The notes under the pieces: model-generated
Seen by the model: only the letters and a program-made list of their open reading frames with translations
What the model was told of the DNA's origin: nothing
Database searches by the model: none
Source of the DNA: Dipylidium caninum
Lineage: Eukaryota; Platyhelminthes; Cestoda; Cyclophyllidea; Dipylidiidae
DNA: 64,000 bases
Assembly (NCBI GenBank): GCA_017562135.1
Contig: QEYB01001522.1
Span: 868,001-932,000 of the forward strand
Direction of reading: 5' to 3'
Translations under genes and position numbers: made by a program
Shown: piece after piece, positions 49,158 to 61,618 of the stretch
Layout of the letters: the number at the start of each line of letters is the position of its first letter
How positions within the stretch are numbered: position 1 is the stretch's first letter

Positions 49158-50242
49158 CTAAAAGATGAGAAATCGTACGTTTGAGGAGCTAATATAAGGA
49201 AATGAGCAATGCCTACTTTAGTTTGGCTGAGGGCAAATGGAAACAGCTCTACAGAATACTGAGAAAGTATTATGACCCGGAAGACAGTAGAAATATTCAA
49301 TAACCCGGAAATAAATCCTCTGTGCTTTTCAGCAATATTAAGTGCATTTTAACCCCTGCAAATTAAGGACATATAAAATTTAGACGTCTATTCATAAAGG
49401 TTCTATCATTAAGTGCTGAAAGAATTGTGAAAATTCAACGCTAACGCCACAAGTAATGCCGTATTTCAGCCGCGGTGCTGGTGACTGTTTTGAGTTAAAG
49501 TTAAATTGAACGCAACCATGACCACCCGGCACCCTATATGCCGTCAAATTAGTCCCTCCGCGAGGTGGTTTACCTTGGAGCAGCAAGATAGATGCATCGT
49601 TCATTAAAACAAACAAACAAGAACAAAAATATGGCTTAGGCTATTTTATATAAAAAGGCCGTTTTCATCTACAACTATCTGATGAACTAACGAACCAGTT
49701 GCAATTGTAAATATTTACTTGATTGAGACATTAATATTCCATAATCATGTGTGTTAATAATTAACCCCCTTACATTCTTCAGTTCCTGAAGGTAGCTGTA
49801 AGTAACTATACGTGGATCTAAGCCACTTTCTACTTCATACTCTGCCGCATTTCGAAGAATACTCGCCGAATACCTATGCACACCACGGTACCGCTAAATG
49901 CCGCCACGACCCCACAGGACTCGCGCAACCCCAGCGCCCCCAGTCCGGATCAGCCAGGGGACCACCACATACCAGTCTTTCGCTTACCTCGCACGGATTG
50001 GCAACGCCCAACCACATACTCCAAGTGATCGCGATTGCCTAACTCAATGCTACCACCTTCGTAACTCATGCAAACCTCTCGTGCGTTGTGAAAAAGTAAC
50101 CTCTGATTCAAGCACCCAATTTATGCCTAAACCTTCTAAACAAAGCACAGTGAACATTCCCCGAAAAACTAGCATAATCATCTAAAAGCGAATACTCAAA
50201 GTAAATTACCAAATTTAATAAATATGAGAAAATCACAGCCGT
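49158..50242. other. Intergenic region between PGAP3 and EXOC1
   Basis: About 1.1 kb with no convincing exon. Both neighbours are on the minus strand, so it should hold the EXOC1 3'UTR and the PGAP3 promoter. Confidence 0.35.
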
Positions 50243-53200
50243 TTAGCCAATCACATGGCGTTTGGGAGCACTTGCTATCTCAATGAAATACTTCTGAAGA
50301 TCATCTATCGTAAAATCGAGTGCAAGTCCCGAGTCAGCATAGCACTTTTTTATCAATTCCTCATAGAAAATACACTGTTTCGTAACTTCCGATTGAATTG
50401 AACGCCACACAACCTGGAGAGGGGATATGCAAATCACATGAGATATAACCGTATAATGAGAAAACGTACGCTAATCTCTAGGCGAGTTTAGGTACCAATT
50501 AACACAGGAATAGCGAAAGGCAGATAGTTAAATAAACACTAACGAAAATTTTAAAATAGTTTTCAACTTACAGGAAAAAGATTGGCTTCTTCTGAGAGGT
50601 TCTTCTCCACCTTTTTACGCAAATTGTCCAACCCCTTTTTAACCTGGAGACAGGGGAATCATGCGTTAAAATATAAATAATTCCAAATCAAATGGTGTAA
50701 TTGTTGTGAAACAATTTTGCACAGAGGATATTACCCCCAAAAAAGTGAAAATACAAACGAAAATGTCAAATATGATAAAGCCCCCACCTCCTTTCCAGGA
50801 TACTCTTTGATAATTTTTTGAAGCATATGCTTTTGGAAGGCAAATTGGTAGCAAATTGCCTCAGGCCGAACTCCCGATTCCAGAGCGCTCTGAACTTGTT
50901 CAAAAAAGTTCTACAAGCCACACAACCTATTTAAAAACTTGTATCACAATATTTAGAAGAAACGAGCACTACAGAAGTAGATGCGTAAATGGTTAGATTG
51001 TGCGCAATTAAAAGTTGCAAGAAACGAAAGACTCACATGTAGGTCCTCTAAGGGTCGCCCCATACAATTCATTGAGTACTCTTGAAGGGCACGTTGGTAC
51101 CTTGCTTTAGCCTCCTTCCTAGTGTCGCTTAGGGATGGGAGTTTCAGTCGACAGAGTATATCGTACAAACGATGATAATTTTCTAAAAGCCATATTTACT
51201 TTAGATTGCGGTATATCAACATGCTTGTTTTAAAGGGGGAATGTTTTAAAGGGGGAATGACCATTTCAGGTCAGCGGAGATCAATTTGTGTAAAAGTTCA
51301 CTGACCCAATAAAACAACCTCTGGTGGCGTTCTTACACTCTCCGCGGCAACGCGATCGAGTTCATTCATCAGGCAACATATGAGATCACTTTGCGCCTGC
51401 TCCATAATCGTGGAGCCCGCCCCAAAGACGAGAAGTGATGACTCTGCAAAGTTCTCATACATTCGCATCATGTTGAGTAGACCACACCGCGGTTTTTTGC
51501 TAGGTTTCGCATCGCGAAACATCTGATTCAGAGAGTTCTGAAAGTTAGTGATAGAATAAACAAGTAAATATTTCTTGCTGATTTTTAATCGCTTTTTTCC
51601 AAAAACTTACAACATGGCGTCTGAGAACATCTCTCGTATCGGATATGCAGCGTTTAATCAGCTGGTTCCAAAAGCAATCTGACGATTTTTTACCATGTTG
51701 TAATTCCTGCGCCTGAGAGTTTTCATTGAGTTTAGCGGACATCTGGGATAGTACCAGCAAAATGGACATAGGAAAAACAGCATTCTGCCCTTCACAAAGA
51801 CGATTAAACTCCGCCATTCCGTCAAGCAAATGACTGAATAGCAATTGCATGCATGCAAATGTATCGAGTTCGTCCTAAAATTTGTTTCAGGAACATAGTG
51901 AGGCGTATTCATGTCGACTAGTTAAAAGTAGGCAGCAGGAAGGGAAAATATCGTGGTTACTAAAATAATAAATTCGGTGAAAAAGGTAATGGGAAACATG
52001 GGAAAGAAGCATCTCAATGCATAAAACAAAATGCACAAGAGGGTCATGAACGAAAACTGCTGAATTTTCAAATTTAGATTTCTGAAATATTAAAAAAGGA
52101 AGTTAGACTATCTAGCAGTTTGTACTGCTTGACGGTCATAAAAGGAGGGTTCATAAGGATATTCAGGGTCTTATCTGAAATGCCAATACCTTGCATTTTT
52201 CAAGACAGAAGAAGTCCGTTATGAACCTCTCTTCGTCACTGACCAAGGAGGACAGTTGATTCATGAGATTGTCAAATGCCTTGGTAAACAAAAATACACC
52301 TCAATCCCGTGACATATATTACAGAAAATAGAGATGTCCTGAGCTGAAATCCCCTATGATCGAGACCAGAATCTATACTCAAAATATATAAAAACGTCCA
52401 AGCCATTTAATTCATTAAAAAAAGTTCCCAGGGCAAAACAATGTTGAACTACAAAAAAGACTAAATTATCCGCGAAAAAGATTAAATCTACGAAATGCTT
52501 TGAGTACCTGCGACTACGGACTTACTGGATTGAATTGTTTCAAAGCATTACTCTGTGATACAGCCAAAAAGTTGCAATTTTCGGTGTCCTGTCGCACAGA
52601 TTCATCTGAACACCAAGCAAAATGGAATCAATCCTAGATAAGTTACACAACATTAAAAAGTTGGGGTATACTTACGCTTAGACGGTTTCGTAAGAGCAAC
52701 AATTGTTTGAACCCCTTGTTGAATTATTTCGCCATACAATCGGTAGAAGAACGCTTGCATTTTCTCAATATATTGCTGTAATTTTACGATGCGATTAAGC
52801 AATCTCATAAGTCGTAAAATTCGTAAAAGAAATATCAGCTACATTTAAAAAAGTCAATGGCCCTGAACACATTAATAGGATTAATCTAAGTACAGACACC
52901 TTTTTGAGCGTACGAAACACATCAATACGGTTGCTTTGTAACCAGCCTCCAACAAGGGACGAGAGTTGCAGCATCTCGGATCGCTGGATACGCAGAAGTT
53001 CGTAACAGTGGTTGAGGCTGGCGCCACTGTTAATACCGCTGGGGGAACTAGTAGTTGAAGAGATATTGGATCGGGAGCCGGAGAGGTTAACACCACCAGT
53101 ACCGGGCATGTGGAGACGATGGTGACGAGAGATCCCCGTCAAATCTGCCAAACTGCCATTTATCCCCGGCCCGCCAGCACCCGGCGCAATGCGCATTAGC

Positions 53201-55617
53201 TGACTATAGAAGCGCACTACCATGGAGTTCACTTGATGGGAGAGACGGCATGCAAATTTGTCCCGGAGAGCCACCAACTCCGCCGACTTTTCCGACACTG
53301 CCTGCAAATGCTCCTCCCCTGTGAATGAAAAGTTCACACAAAAGAGTCTTTTACGTCAATAGAAATACATGGGATGATATTAATTACAGTCATAAAAATA
53401 GGCGACAACAGCAGACAGGTTTATTAATCCGATTCCCTTAACAGTGTGGCTTCGGATGCTATACAACATCAGAATGGACAAGCAAAGGGAGGTCTAGGAG
53501 ACAATCGTGCCCTCTGAAAAACACCTTGAAAATAATTTTGTCCAAGTACGCAAAAAAGTGTTTAAAGTAACAAGATGCCTGCAGCGGGTGATGCATATAG
53601 TTGGATTAGAACTGCGCAAAAATGAGACAAATAAGTACCTGGTATTTTTTCAGCAGTGAAGAGAGCATCCAGACAGGAGGCGGCTTCCTTATAGCGGTCG
53701 ATGTCCGTGAGGTCAGATTCATCCCAAGAGTTTTGAGAACGCCCGCATTGACTGAGAGGCTTGCCACAATATGCTCTAGAGTTTCCAAAAGGAGACGCCG
53801 GTTGTCGCCCGTAATTTGCGCCAGCTGGTCCCGGTCCTGTAACCCCGACATAGATTCTTCCACGTCCTTTTCGAACAGAGAAGTAACATAAAGACTATGT
53901 TACAATGAATTATTCAAGTTATAATACCACTAATGGAAAGTGCAGTGAACCATACAGGTATCAACAGGTAGCCAATATTAAACTAAGATTAAGGTGAATT
54001 TCGGGAGATGATTGAATTGTAACTTGGAGGTGAACGTGATCCCTAAAAAGAACATTAAAAATAGTAACACATCACAGGAATTCCGAGGTATTAATAAATA
54101 TCTATAATAGACCCAACAAGAACAAAGTATAAAAGAACGTGTAACTCCTGTTTTCAAAGGTATGCCAGGAGTTTACATGTTTAAGGAATTTAGAGGTAAC
54201 TTTGATTCATAAATGAAAAAGTCCACTGACATGCATATTCGTATCAAAAAAATATGTGGATTAACAGACCGGAAGACATAAAACTTCGTGACTAATGGTA
54301 AAATTGTAAGAAAAAAAAGATGTTTTCGGAAAACATCTACAGGCGTACATCAAACCACCAATAAGTTTAGAAAACTACCAATATAGCATACAGCAATGTA
54401 CTGATGGTAGGCATCCAACTTTGCCTCCATTGAGTCCAACTCCTCCAACGCCATATCCAATGCGCTGATTAAGGCAACTACCTTTTGTTCGGACTCCACT
54501 ATAAAATGAACATTGCTCTAAAATAAAAATCAAATTTTCTCAATCACAATGAAGAATCAAGAATCAGTATGAAAAGTGATTAAACGTACACCTTCTGCAT
54601 CGAATAAGTATTTCTGCAAATTTTGCATCAACGAATCAGCATTGAATATGTCCTCCGATGTGGTTCCATCAAGAAATTTCTTTAAGTCTGATTCCTCACG
54701 TTTAGTTAATGTGTTGTAACCATCACCTGGCCTTTGTCCCATGGCCGAGGCCTCAGCCAATTCCGCAGCGACAACAGAACCGCCCCAAAACTCACCTTAA
54801 AAAAGAAAAATAATCTTTCTAAAAACTAATGACTTATTAACCGGGTTCAGTGGCAATTAGGACCGATAAAAAGATAAAAAAGAAGCGTACCGATGGCCAT
54901 CTCCAAAGCCTCCGGGGTATTAGTAGAAAAATCTAACCCCTCAGGGAGATTTCTAAGCAGAATTTCACGATAAATTTGCGGTTGGTAAATTGCTACTGCT
55001 CTGCAAAACAGTGATATAAACCTTTTCTTCTCCTCTAGACGAATCGCAGTGAATTTCCAAGTCTACACATAGAGAAACTCTGACTATGAACCGGGATTTC
55101 ATGTACCCATTAAAGCGTTGCAAACAACGAATGAATGAGATGTCACTAGGTGGGGTGTGCTAAGGGATATGCCACTAATTATCGCGTAGTAGAGGAGACT
55201 CCTATACGGAAAAACACCTTGCGCCCCTTCAACCAACATCCTATGCGGCAAAAATTGGCTGTTACTTTTAATGAGAGTGGGCATAAAAACGTTACCTTAG
55301 CATCGGTTCTCATCTCGATGTCGTAGGATGGTTGTTCTGATACATCGCGACAATCAAGAACCTTAAGGGTCTGAGAATTCATGAGAAGCTTTTTCGTGAA
55401 TTCGTATTTTTCATTGGCTTTAATTATGTATACTTGAATGAGAGCAGGCTTCTCAAATGAAACTGAAAATGTTTACAAAAAAGCGACTACTCGAAAAGGC
55501 CAAGAATTTAGACCTCCTCCTAACTTTGTTGAGGCTTTTAACCTCAACTGCACAAGCTATCCGTTCATTGGTCGAGTAAAACAACTTTGCAAATGCGTCT
55601 TTCAACTTTGTGTCCAT
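50243..55617 (-). CDS. EXOC1: Exocyst complex component 1 (Sec3), 16 exons
   Basis: Exons: 55491-55617, 55296-55462, 54891-55062, 54590-54795, 54392-54517, 53639-53866, 52900-53318, 52676-52775, 52526-52605, 52190-52279, 51611-51874, 51306-51537, 51037-51182, 50788-50910, 50572-50643 and 50243-50413. All boundaries are GT-AG and in phase except for a one-base frame break in the sixth exon (see findings). The product is about 907 residues; human EXOC1 is about 894. Recognised blocks: an N-terminal PH-like part (SKFLAFSISFEKPALIQVYI), FARRL-like FACRLSHQVNSMVVRFY, RFITDFFCLEK, YDILCRLKLPSL, AFQKHMLQKIIKEYPGKE|VKKGLDNL and VVWRSIQSEVTKQC. Sec3 tethers secretory vesicles to the plasma membrane. 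Met at 55617 was chosen because MDTKLKDAFAKLFYSTNERI aligns with the family start; 55683 is an upstream alternative. Confidence 0.93.
51227..51258. repeat. Perfect 16-bp tandem duplication in an EXOC1 intron
   Basis: The unit GTTTTAAAGGGGGAAT occurs twice head to tail, between exons 12 and 13. Confidence 0.85.
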
Positions 55618-55995
55618 TCCGAGAGGCTTCATCCGCCCAGGGCGCCTGCCCTTTGATGCACTTAAACAATTAAGTTGTGTCATGTCGCGTTTGGGTTGCG
55701 CTATCTAAAATATTTAGGGCTTTCTTTTTGTAAAATTTTAACAACAGTTTTATTTAAGCTTGATTTCATTTTTTTTTTAGAAATAAGTCTATTTATTTTC
55801 GGTGACAGTTTTATTTGATTGGTTGTTTTACCTCCACGTAGATTGATCGTGCCCTACGTCGCCTACAGCCAAATAGCTTAGCTATCTGCATACGGGCTCG
55901 CATAGGTTTGCTAGGTGTGCTAAGGCTGCCTATACTCGCTGTCGTCTACACGGTGGCCCTCTTAACGCTTTGCTTCTGTATGCTTTTAGAAAGAA
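55618..55995. promoter_or_regulatory. 378-bp divergent promoter region, EXOC1 / HMGB
   Basis: The start codons of EXOC1 (minus) and HMGB (+) are 378 bp apart, so both promoters must lie here or inside the 5' ends. The right end has CTTCTGTATGCTTTTAG at 55973-55989, 7 nt before the HMGB ATG, which could be a trans-splice acceptor. Confidence 0.5.
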
Positions 55996-56734
55996 ATGAA
56001 CCGTGTTCTAAAGGACAAGAATAGGCCTAAGGGGCCGATGTCGGCTTATGCTTGCTTCGTTCAGGTTATACGTGAGGAGCACAAGAAAAAGCATCCAGGA
56101 GAGCACATTGTTTTTAGCGATTTTTCTCGCAAATGTGCCGAACGCTGGAAGGTATGTCTTATTTTGTATAGACAGCTCACATTCCTTAGATTATGACTCC
56201 GAAAGAGAAGAAGAGGTTTGAGGACATGGCAGCCTTAGATAAAGACCGTTACCAACGTGAGATGCTTGAATATGTTCCTCCAGAGGGGTCGAAGAAGGGG
56301 AAAAAAAGGAAGATCCCCAAGGATCCCTCTCTTCCAAAACGGGCCCTCTCGGCCTTCTTTTTCTTCTGTGATGAGTTTCGCCAGAAAATTCGCGAAGAAC
56401 ACCCCGAGTGGAAAGTTGGTGATATTGCAAAAGAACTTGGGCGGAGGTGGGAAGATTGTACCGAAAAAGCTAAATACGACACGCTTGCACAGCAAGATAA
56501 ACAACGTTATGAGGAGGTACGTGTTTTTTGCACATATTCATCGGCTGATTATTTACCGTCCCTATCCCTTTAAAGGATATGAACAAATATCGTCAGGGTA
56601 TCTATGTTCCGCTGAAAAAGTCAAAAGCAGACAATTCAACAATGTCTAATCCTGAAGCAGGAGGCGGTGACACCGTAGTTGAGAATGGAGAAGAAGAGGA
56701 AGAAGAAGGCGGTGAAGAAGGGGAGGACGAGTAG
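55996..56734 (+). CDS. HMGB: HMGB protein with two HMG boxes and an acidic tail
   Basis: Three exons: 55996-56151, 56190-56516 and 56576-56734 (213 residues). Introns are 38 and 59 nt. Box A (about residues 10-80) has [38 protein letters not shown]. Box B (about 98-165) has [19 protein letters not shown] and [11 protein letters not shown]. The tail is nearly all Glu and Gly ending EEGEDE. It is a DNA-bending chromatin protein of the HMGB1/2/3 type and resembles schistosome HMGB1 as I remember it. The acidic tail is shorter than in vertebrate HMGB1. Confidence 0.95.
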
Positions 56735-58430
56735 ATGCTCCACCCGGTCCATTCGTTCAATTCTGTACAGTTTGTGTCTCGTTGCATTTATTCTTCAACA
56801 TGTGCGCTCTCGCTTGCCCACTGTCATTATTTTTCTATGCTGCGGCGATGTTGGAGCCTTCTTGTATTCAACTTCCCTCAATCAGCCTATTTTACGTCTT
56901 CGCCGCCCTTGTTGTCTTTTGTGTATACCGTTTGCATAGTGGTCCTTTTCTATAGAGCGATTATATGTCTCAGCCTTCTTTTATTACGAAGAAATATTGT
57001 GTAGCAGGGGACGCTGCCTGTCTTTCCAAGATCGAATAACGCTTCATGGGGTATCGATTGCAAATGGCTTTTGGTGTTGAGGGATATCTTTAGGGTGCTG
57101 TGTGGGTTCACCTATCCTCGTTGCCATCCTCGGCGGTTCCTCTCCAGTTTTGTATGTGGTTCCTCAGACGACTTCCTTTCGTCTGTCGATGTGAAATGTA
57201 GTCGGATGTACTGACTAGGCTTTTACCCCTATGAAGCCGTTTCCTCGACTGGGGAATAGCTATTCTTCGATCTTGCAGTAGGGACTTGTCTTTTGGCTGT
57301 CTTGATCTGTTCACCACCAGTATGGCGTCTTGAGTGCTTGCGCCTCTGTATGAACTAGTTTTGGCTCGTCGCTTTGCAAACTAAATGCACACATCAACAG
57401 TGGGTCAGCAAGCATGGTATTTACCTTACATGAGTGTCTGAGAGTCACATGTCTAAGCTGTCACAGGATGTTGGAGTACCAGTTATGCTTACTCCTATTG
57501 CTAGTTAAATTCTGGTAAGCGTTATAGTTATTCAATCAAGACCTATATGAAATCCTGACATTAGTGTAAGCACTATGGTCTATCAGAGTTTTTAGAGGGG
57601 TTCTTGTCCTAACAGTCCTTCGTTGTAGTTTGCTTGGAATTCATATAACCACTTCAATACTATCAATTTGATTTAAATCTTAAAATTTAGGCGCCTCAAC
57701 CACCACCGCCTACTTTTTGCAGTAATGTTGATCACGAAGCACTTTGTTTCTGCTTAATTACCATCCTCGAGTTTCTCGGCTGACTCAATCGGTGCTAGTA
57801 TGTTCTCCTTTGGCAATATTTTGCTAGCATTTAACAACTGGTCTGTTACTAATTTTTTGATAAATAGAGTTGTATGTTGAGGCAGACCGCCTTATCGCGC
57901 CATATCTTTGACAGGCGGCCATGCTGGCAAATACGTGATATGCTAATTTTAGTGAAGTTAGTTTACTTAAATCACAAACTATCACAGCACGTTACAACCA
58001 CTGAATTTAGGCAACATGTGATTTCATTCAGAAGGGCTATTTGGAGTCAATGGGGGAAAGAGAAACTGCTATGAACTGTATCTATTCGAGATAATAGCCT
58101 TGGATTTATACCATTTGAGGTACCGTTGGATGATGATAACTTGCCCTTGCCGCCAAATCATACTTTCATTTTTAAATAGTGTCGTGTTTTTTTTACCTAT
58201 TACTACTGCTTCGCATACGAACGGAGAATAATTTGAAACGACGTACTTGTGTGTAACGGTCCCGACAGTACATAGTACTTTGAGTCCCAGTATTTACAAA
58301 AAGTGGGGGAAAATGAATGAATTCCCTGGAATCTCGAGCACAACTGCCAGACACATCGATGCAATTTTAGCCCAGCTTATTGGAAGCCAGTATACTCTGA
58401 CGTACATCACCGGCACGCCTTTGCGACCTC
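56735..58430. other. HMGB 3'UTR and intergenic DNA
   Basis: T-rich on the plus strand at first, as expected for a + strand 3'UTR. I see no further exon or RNA gene that I can support. Confidence 0.35.
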
Positions 58431-58790
58431 ATCCTTGATTTGGCCCAGCCGAGTTTGGCTTGGCCTGACTCTACGTGGCTTGGTGAAATGTTTGCGATGC
58501 GCAGCGTGCATGCCCGTCGCTGCTGTGGCGGATGGAGGACGGGCGCATCCCTCGGCTGACTCGTGTGTCCGCACCAGACGCACGCACTTGTGCACGCTCA
58601 CATGCGGTCGCACATCGGTCTGACTCATCAGCGTACACATCACGCTGCGGCAACGGTGGAGTGCGTCCCGACATCGGCCTCGCAGTTATTCCTGCGCGTG
58701 GGTCTACGTGTCTACCAACTGGACTAGCCATGGCCGCCCTTGCCAGCCAGCCCCTACGTGCCTCAGCAACACGCGCCCATACCGCTAACC
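58431..58790. other. GC-rich patch of unknown nature
   Basis: Clearly more GC-rich than its surroundings and open on both strands in overlapping frames (58532-58906 plus, 58471-58911 minus), a common effect of GC-rich DNA. No protein family is recognised. It could be a decayed mobile element. Confidence 0.3.
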
Positions 58791-58910
58791 CGAGCAGTTT
58801 GAATGCTTTCGTAAAAAGGCTCCATTTATTGAGGAAAGTAGACTGGCTTCCTCTGCATGAAATTAGATCGCAAACCAGCCCTTTAGTCGTGTGCAATATT
58901 AGTTGAAGCA

Positions 58911-60314
58911 AAGAGTAGTTTTGCGAGTCTTATCAGAGAAGGTAATTGTTTAAACTAGGCTATAAGTACTTGAATAGGATTATCCAAAATATAAGGCGCG
59001 AAGATGAGTTATTCCTGCATTGCTAGATTCATCATAGAAGCAGAATTTATTTTTTGATATAACAGTGTTATACAAAAAACAACACCAGAAATATGCATTC
59101 GACAAGAATCTGAAAAAGACTCCCACTTAACATCATTGCATATTTTTTTCTACTGGGTGAATTACGTTACGAACTTTGGCAGGAACCACATATTCCGTTA
59201 GACACTACGACTAATATACCACGCGCCTCAGGATTGACCCAAGCGCCTCCATGCGTTCTTCGGTCGGACCATGGATAAATCAATCGCCGTCCGCATGCCC
59301 AGTAATACTGTCAAATGGATTATTCACCGGGTCGCCAAAAAGGGATTAACAAACCCTATGAAGAATCTTCAGATTCGTTATTCACCTCAAACGCACTTCA
59401 TTTAATTTCTTTACGAGAAACCTACGCACATCGCCGTATTTGTGACCGTGGATCCTAAGAAAGTCTGCAGCATGAGAGGTACAATCTGATCTGATCATGA
59501 TTATTTGCTACATCAACATATGATATTCAAGGTTATGTGCAAAACTAAAACATCAATAATCTTATATTAATTTGATGCTAGTAACCCAACTGTCAAAGCC
59601 CATGATCTATATACTATTTAACGTGGGTATTCATTTCAGCATTTAAAATTGGTCGACACTTCACAGTCACATGCGATACGGGAGGTCACCTGGAAATGTT
59701 ATTGATCCTGAAACCAGGACTTAGCGCGTGCGCCAGGAGAAGTGAAGGGTAGGGTAATTAAAGTTCACCGAAGTAACCCAAATTGCACTTACTCTGACAC
59801 TAAGCATTATTAAACGCTAATTGCGCCGGAATCTATCTAAGAAGCGTTGTGTCCGGCACAATGTACTCAGTGTGCCAACACTCAGGGTTTTAAACACATA
59901 CCTGTTTCATAAAAACACCCGGAATCGCACACAGACTGTTTACGGTTATTCAGTGTGGGTAAGTAAACAGAGGGTGGGGAACCCTGATGATGGGCCCCAA
60001 GGTGAAAGAGCCACAAGTGTAGGCGTATTTGTCACTAACAAGCTCAATTTCAAGTGCCGATGTGCTCAGAAAGAAAGTCGAGTACCTTAATTATTAGTTA
60101 AGTCGCCTGCCCTTGTTGTTGTTTCGTCACAGGCGTGGTCATTTCTCAATTAAACATCTAAGTAAAGTTAGACACAACGTTGATGCGAAATTGACCAACG
60201 GCATAACGCACATCATTTGAACTATTACTGAAACAATAGTGTAAAGTTTTAATTGACCGGTCGTTTCAGTGGCATTTTCGAGTCGGGTTCTCTACCCAGG
60301 CGAGCCCGGCTGCG
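58911..60314. other. Intergenic region upstream of PLPBP
   Basis: No supported exon. A TTTCAG at 60264-60269 before the PLPBP gene could serve as a trans-splice acceptor. Confidence 0.3.
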
Positions 60315-61267
60315 ATGTTAGCCAGAAATATCGAAACAGTATTAGGAAACATTGGAACGGCATTTGCGAGGGTACTTCAGCTATCATTTTTTATGCCACA
60401 CAGACTGAACCAAATGGCCAACCATATCCGCAGCTAGTTGCGGTTTCAAAGACGAAACCTGCAGAACTAATTATAGAAGCCTATAATGCGGGCCAAGAGA
60501 TATTTGGAGAGAACTATGTAACTGTCCGGCTTTAATATGCTTCCGTTAGGTACAGGAGTTGTATGAAAAAAGCATTAATGAAGAGGTTGGTGTGTCTCGC
60601 CTAGGGGGAGTCTTTAGATTAGGACCAGATGTCCGAAAATTCGGTGGCATTTTATCGGGCGACTTCAATCAAACAAAATAAAATTGCTGACTTGTATTTG
60701 TTATTAATTATAACATTTTAGCCGTCCCGAATTTGTCAATGGTGGAAACCGTTTCCAGTTTGAAATCCGCAACCTTACTCGATACTGCATGGCGACAAGT
60801 ATCAAGCGAACCCCTAGATATCTTGATTCAAGTGAACACCAGCGGTGAAGAGGGTACCTAGCTAAACAGCTTATTTTTTTTCACAGAGAAATCCGGGGTA
60901 TCTGTGTCCGATTTGATTGGCTTATATAAGTCCGTATCCGAAACCTGCTCTCACCTGAACTTGCGTGGATTGATGACGATAGGTAGCTATGGTTATAATG
61001 AAAGCCAAGGGCCCAACCCCGATTTCTTGGTAAAAATTCTGCCTATTATATATGATTTTAGTGTCTTTGTGAATGCAGAAATAAACTTTGCAAGTCGCTG
61101 GCTATACCCAAACATTCCATGCATCTAAGTATGGGAATGTCTTCGGATTACGAAATGGCTGTAATTCCTCATAGTTTTTCAGAGCCTAATGCTTGATTGC
61201 ATTTTAGATTTCACTGGGAAGCACTATAGTTCGAGTTGGTTCTCATATTTTTGGATCTCGTCAATAA
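60315..61267 (+). CDS. PLPBP: PLP homeostasis protein (YggS/PROSC family)
   Basis: Eight small exons: 60315-60371, 60404-60517, 60550-60585, 60618-60693, 60722-60853, 60887-61029, 61062-61160 and 61208-61267 (238 residues). Introns are 32, 32, 32, 28, 33, 32 and 47 nt; every one is GT-AG, and the joins keep frame. The product shows LVAVSKTKP (the Lys that binds PLP), [77 protein letters not shown] and [13 protein letters not shown], the full set of YggS landmarks. The family buffers pyridoxal phosphate. The stop codon TAA overlaps the AATAAA at 61263-61268. The start ATG gives [10 protein letters not shown], matching the family N-terminus. Confidence 0.95.
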
Positions 61268-61268
61268 A
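61263..61268 (+). promoter_or_regulatory. Poly(A) signal AATAAA overlapping the PLPBP stop codon
   Basis: The last codons read CGT CAA TAA, and AATAAA spans the end of CAA, the stop and one further base. Confidence 0.6.
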
Positions 61269-61347
61269 TATGCGTATCCTAATTTTTTTTTCTAAACCGT
61301 GCGTTTAATAACCAGCATACTCTAGCATATTTCGACGGATTTCAGTG

Positions 61348-61527
61348 ATGTCAGACTGCGACAAATTCCCACTTGGCTCAGATGGGAAGCCCCTCAAACC
61401 TTGCTGTGCGTGTCCCGAGACTCGAAAGGCAAGAGATGAATGCATATTGCAACATGGAGAAGAAAATTGCAAGGACTTAATTGAAGCCCATCTGACCTGT
61501 TTACGTTCCCTTGGTTTTAAGATTTGA
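61348..61527 (+). CDS. COX17: COX17 copper chaperone
   Basis: A single exon of 59 residues. It has [18 protein letters not shown] followed by twin CX9C spacing (C...C, then C...C) and the conserved end [11 protein letters not shown]17 carries Cu(I) in the mitochondrial intermembrane space to SCO1 and COX11 for cytochrome c oxidase assembly. The start is 80 nt after the PLPBP stop, and TTTCAG ends 3 nt before the ATG, which fits a trans-splice acceptor. Confidence 0.96.
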   Translation: MSDCDKFPLGSDGKPLKPCCACPETRKARDECILQHGEENCKDLIEAHLTCLRSLGFKI

Positions 61528-61618
61528 CTAAACAAGCTTTTAATGACAATTATTCTTGTGTCTTTTAATCTTATTTGGGTTTGGCCTTCATACATCTTCA
61601 GTTTTCAGAAATCATATT

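Noticed and set aside
58471..58911. Long open frames on both strands at 58.5-58.9 kb
   Set aside because: GC-rich DNA gives few stops; no domain, splice signal or homologue was recognised.
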